From the NCBI GenBank assembly GCA_937982065.1, contig CALJMO010000052.1, positions 186,001 to 250,000 of the forward strand: a DNA stretch of 64,000 bases. Direction: 5' to 3'. Below, piece after piece: positions 61,575 through 64,000 of this stretch. Position 1 is the first letter of the stretch; every line of letters begins with the position of its first letter. The position numbers and the translations under genes were made by a program. The stretch comes from an uncultured Collinsella sp. (lineage in GTDB: Bacteria > Actinomycetota > Coriobacteriia > Coriobacteriales > Coriobacteriaceae). Below the pieces are notes generated by a model. It made no database searches, was not told where the DNA came from, and saw only the letters and a program-made list of their open reading frames with translations.

Positions 61575-62009
61575 ATGGATACCAAGCAGCAACTCGTCAA
61601 TGCCCTCGCAGGCCTGGGCTCAACCATTACCGAAGCTATGGATGTCATCGAAGGCTTTGTCCCCTGCGGACATCCCGCACTCACGGTATCGAACGCACTC
61701 GTCGCGCTGGACGCTGACGATGATGCAGCTCTCGCCCAGCAGCTTGAGACCGTCGAGGGCTTTATCGACCACGTGAGTGAGAACCGCGGCGTGACCGCCT
61801 ACCACGGCATCGAGGTCGAGCTCGCGGGGCCCAAGGCCGATCTGTTCGCAGCAATCCGCGAGGTAGGCGCCCTTATGCAGACCGCAGGCGTCAAGAACAC
61901 CCAGGTCAACGAGTGGGTCTACCGCAGTCTGGCAGCACTCGACAGCTCCGATGAAAAGGCAGCCGAGCAGCTCGCAGAAAGCCCCGCCATTAAGGCCGAG
62001 CTTTTGTAA
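61575..62009 (+). CDS. small acidic hypothetical protein
   Basis: 144 residues; GAAAGGACCGTT precedes the ATG. All-helical and acidic, with two similar halves (VIEGFVPCGHPALTVSNALVALD and GVKNTQVNEWVYRSLAALD), possibly an internal repeat. No membrane or signal segment. I do not recognise the family; it may be genus-specific. Confidence 0.65.
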   Translation: MDTKQQLVNALAGLGSTITEAMDVIEGFVPCGHPALTVSNALVALDADDDAALAQQLETVEGFIDHVSENRGVTAYHGIEVELAGPKADLFAAIREVGALMQTAGVKNTQVNEWVYRSLAALDSSDEKAAEQLAESPAIKAELL

Positions 62010-62067
62010 ATAGCAGACGCGGGTCCCTTGGCGCATTGTCGTCCAAGAGGCCCGCAAACAGTTCGCG

Positions 62068-62583
62068 TCAACCGATAGCCGCGCCGCTGCGTTCGGCCAG
62101 AGCAAGAAGCGGCATCATCTGGCGCGGGGTCTTCGCTGCAAGATCGGCATGTTCGAGCAGTTTGCGATCGTTAGTTACCAAGTAATCAACCTGCGCGCGC
62201 TTGCATGCGGCGAGTACCAAGTTGTCCCCGTAATCGCGATGGAGCGTCAGATATTTGTCGGCTAGCCATAGATCGGATGCATCCGCGCCCACGGCCATAG
62301 CGTTTTCGGTCATATTCCGAACAAACGCCAACGCCGCATCGCCAATTGCACGGGCAGATTCCTCGTCGAGCGCTCCCCCGCCGGCAAGAACGCTACGCTT
62401 CAGCTCATGTTGGACAACGTACAGCACGTCCTTGGCAATATGCACCGGAAAGAACAGCAACGCCCCCGTCTCCGTCGCCTGCCCAATAAACGCACGCGCG
62501 GCAAGCGACTCGGCATGGTCGACGCAAAACGAATCGACCCATACGTTGGCGTCTACCATGATCTTGAGAGGCGCCCCACTCAC
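62068..62583 (-). CDS. PIN-domain toxin
   Basis: 171 residues from a GTG that overlaps the antitoxin stop (GTGA). The PIN acidic residues are visible in KIMVDANVWVD (first Asp), ASDLWLADKYL and DYGDNLVLAACK, and LVTNDRKLLEH is the last block. The fold is a Mg-dependent RNase. With the DinJ/RelB-like gene upstream it makes a toxin-antitoxin pair; PIN toxins usually pair with VapB or Phd, so this pairing is less common. Confidence 0.85.
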   Translation of the reverse strand: MSGAPLKIMVDANVWVDSFCVDHAESLAARAFIGQATETGALLFFPVHIAKDVLYVVQHELKRSVLAGGGALDEESARAIGDAALAFVRNMTENAMAVGADASDLWLADKYLTLHRDYGDNLVLAACKRAQVDYLVTNDRKLLEHADLAAKTPRQMMPLLALAERSGAAIG

Positions 62584-62915
62584 TGGATCATCCCCTTTTG
62601 GCGATAATGCTCATCCATGGCGTCGGAATAGATTGTGTCCCAATCGCGATCGTCGGATACGGGCGACGTATCAATACCCAGGTCCGCGTAAAGCTGATCC
62701 GCCGCCGCCCATGATGCGGCGAACGGCGTATCGGGCGCGACGGTCTGCTGCCGGCCATCAACGGCAGACAGCACTTCCTCACACTGCCCGCCACCCTGTG
62801 CGACCTTGGCCACCACCTTTTTGATGAGCTCGGACAGTGATCTGCCCGAAAGCCGCAACGCTTCCTCGGCGCGCTCTTTAACCGAGCGATCTACGCGAAC
62901 ATTCACCTGCGCCAT
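62580..62915 (-). CDS. RelB/DinJ-family antitoxin
   Basis: 111 residues from the ATG at 62915; a GTG at 62933 with GGGAG upstream would add six residues. MAQVNVRVDRSVKERAEEALRLSGRSLSELI is the RHH DNA-binding start of RelB/DinJ proteins. The C-terminal half is acidic and ends in DWDTIYSDAMDEHYRQ, likely the toxin-wrapping part. It is co-transcribed with the PIN toxin. Confidence 0.85.
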   Translation of the reverse strand: MAQVNVRVDRSVKERAEEALRLSGRSLSELIKKVVAKVAQGGGQCEEVLSAVDGRQQTVAPDTPFAASWAAADQLYADLGIDTSPVSDDRDWDTIYSDAMDEHYRQKGMIQ

Positions 62916-62953
62916 GCCGCTAACAGCACCCACGTCGATCCCGCTCCCTTCAA

Positions 62954-62994
62954 TTGCTAGCCATGCTAGCACCACTTTATAGAGAAGCTAGCAA
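62954..62994. promoter_or_regulatory. GCTAGC operator of the toxin-antitoxin operon
   Basis: Three GCTAGC palindromes (62956-62961, 62965-62970, 62987-62992) lie upstream of the antitoxin. The first two form a near-perfect larger palindrome. They flank a TTGACC-17-TAAAGT promoter-like sequence on the minus strand. Autoregulation by the RHH antitoxin is expected. Confidence 0.65.
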
Positions 62995-63010
62995 ATGGTC
63001 AAATGCAAAA

Positions 63011-63052
63011 GGCCTGCGCCCGGACGACACCGATGCCGTCTGGGCGCAGGCC
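63011..63052 (-). terminator. P-type ATPase terminator
   Basis: GGCCTGCGCCCAGACGGC pairs with GTCGTCCGGGCGCAGGCC (few mismatches), followed by TTTTGC on the minus strand. Confidence 0.85.
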
Positions 63053-63076
63053 AGATAACGTGGGCGAACACGTCTG

Positions 63077-64000
63077 CTAACGCAGGTACGCCTTCGCGTT
63101 GCCCAGGCTGTAGGCGATCGTTGAGCCATTGTGCAGCAGTGACGACGTCTGCGGAGTGATCATGCCGGTAATACCCAATGCCAACAGCGCCGAGTTGGTG
63201 AGCATCACCTTGGAATACGAACTCGTCAGACGGTCGATAAGCCCCTGGCTCACGCGGCGTAGACGCACGATTGCAGCCAGATCCGTATCGGTCAGGATGA
63301 TATCGGCGACCTCCTTGGCGATGTCGCTTCCGCCGCCCATGGCCAGCCCCACGTCGGCCAAACCGAGCGCCGGCGAATCGTTGACGCCGTCGCCCACCAT
63401 GGCAACGTGCCGCCCCTCGCCCTTAATGCGCTCAACATACGCGTACTTGTCCTCGGGCAGCAGCTCGGCCTTAAACTCGTCGACACCTGCCTCGCGAGCA
63501 ATGCGCTCGGCCGTGCGCTCCGAGTCGCCCGTGAGCATGACCACGTGCTTAACGCCCAACGCATGCAGGTCGGCGATGGCCTCGCGGACCCCGGGCTTAA
63601 GCGGGTCCTCGATACCGAGCACGCCGACGACCTTGCCATCGACCGCCAGATACAGCGGCGACAGGCCCTGCATCTGGGACTCGATCTGCTCCTTAATGTC
63701 GGACTCGAGCTGCGCGCCCTCATCGTCGAATACAAAGTGCGCCGAGCCGATAATCGCGCGACGCCCCTCAATGGACGAAGCGATGCCGTGCGCCACGATG
63801 TACTCGACCGCAGCGTGACGCTCGCGATGCTCGAGCCCGCGCTCGCGTGCCGCATTGACCACGGCGCGTGCCACCGGATGCGGGAAATGCTCCTCCAAGC
63901 AAGCGGAAAGACGCAGGACTTCGTCCTCGCTCCAGCCATCGGTGGTCAGCACGCAGGCAAGACGCGGCTGCGCCTCGGTGAGCGTGCCGGTCTTATCAAA
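63077..64000 (-). CDS. P-type cation-transporting ATPase, C-terminal part
   Basis: 308 codons are inside the window; the N-terminal half lies beyond 64000. The fragment begins at the phosphorylation motif DKTGTLTEAQ, then LEEHFPHPVARAVV (the His-Pro site typical of P1B heavy-metal pumps), MLTGDSERTA and MVGDGVNDSPALGLADVG. Two C-terminal helices end the protein without a metal-binding tail. A heavy-metal exporter is likely; the metal cannot be told without the upstream transmembrane motif. Confidence 0.92.
   Translation of the reverse strand, partial: FDKTGTLTEAQPRLACVLTTDGWSEDEVLRLSACLEEHFPHPVARAVVNAARERGLEHRERHAAVEYIVAHGIASSIEGRRAIIGSAHFVFDDEGAQLESDIKEQIESQMQGLSPLYLAVDGKVVGVLGIEDPLKPGVREAIADLHALGVKHVVMLTGDSERTAERIAREAGVDEFKAELLPEDKYAYVERIKGEGRHVAMVGDGVNDSPALGLADVGLAMGGGSDIAKEVADIILTDTDLAAIVRLRRVSQGLIDRLTSSYSKVMLTNSALLALGITGMITPQTSSLLHNGSTIAYSLGNAKAYLR

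Overview
The window looks like a chromosomal segment of a gut Coriobacteriia bacterium, most probably Collinsella or a close relative. This is inferred from the high GC content with strong GC3 bias, a SARP/STAND regulator, glutamine synthetase III, a separate MetH reactivation protein, mannose-class PTS genes and ferredoxin-like proteins. No species-level marker was tested.

Layout. (1) 1-6669, minus strand: a carbohydrate locus with a LevR-like PRD regulator, a complete mannose-class PTS (EIIB, EIIC, EIID, EIIA), a GH172 (DUF2961) protein and the start of a ROK fructokinase-type sugar kinase. It reads as uptake and hydrolysis of a fructose-containing oligosaccharide. (2) 7412-26097: an integrated mobilizable element bounded by 15-bp repeats that match the 3' end of guaA. 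It carries a duplicated-HTH regulator, excisionase, tyrosine integrase, VapE-type ATPase, ribbon-helix-helix proteins, a MobP-type relaxase and a VirD4-type coupling protein, but no mating-pore genes. Its cargo is a lipoprotein, a repeat-rich surface protein, a DUF2958 protein and a Type III restriction-modification system. (3) 26083-36254: guaA, L-asparaginase, an XRE regulator with a palindromic operator, ychF, a ferredoxin-like protein and three metal-dependent alcohol/glycerol dehydrogenases. (4) 36755-44000: two helical-repeat proteins, a MurT-GatD fusion, tRNA-Glu with a duplicated 3' end, and glutamine synthetase III. (5) 44423-51787: a methionine/one-carbon operon (metF, MetH reactivation protein, metH), a PFL-family protein, a methyltransferase and YhbY. 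(6) 51857-64000: a 999-residue SARP regulator, nagB, EIIA-Glc, glmM, rpsI-rplM, a patatin, a repeat-dense region, tmRNA, a PIN/DinJ toxin-antitoxin pair and the end of a P-type ATPase.

The strongest unusual signals are these. The Type III methyltransferase gene contains a G9 tract, and a one-base change in either direction creates a stop within a few codons. A 55-residue RHH gene and four TACGTA palindromes lie directly upstream. The LevR-like regulator has lost both GAFTGA and the Walker B acidic pair. MurT and GatD are fused into one polypeptide. Two RNA genes (tRNA-Glu and tmRNA) are followed by antisense copies of their own T-arm joined to similar hairpin sequences.
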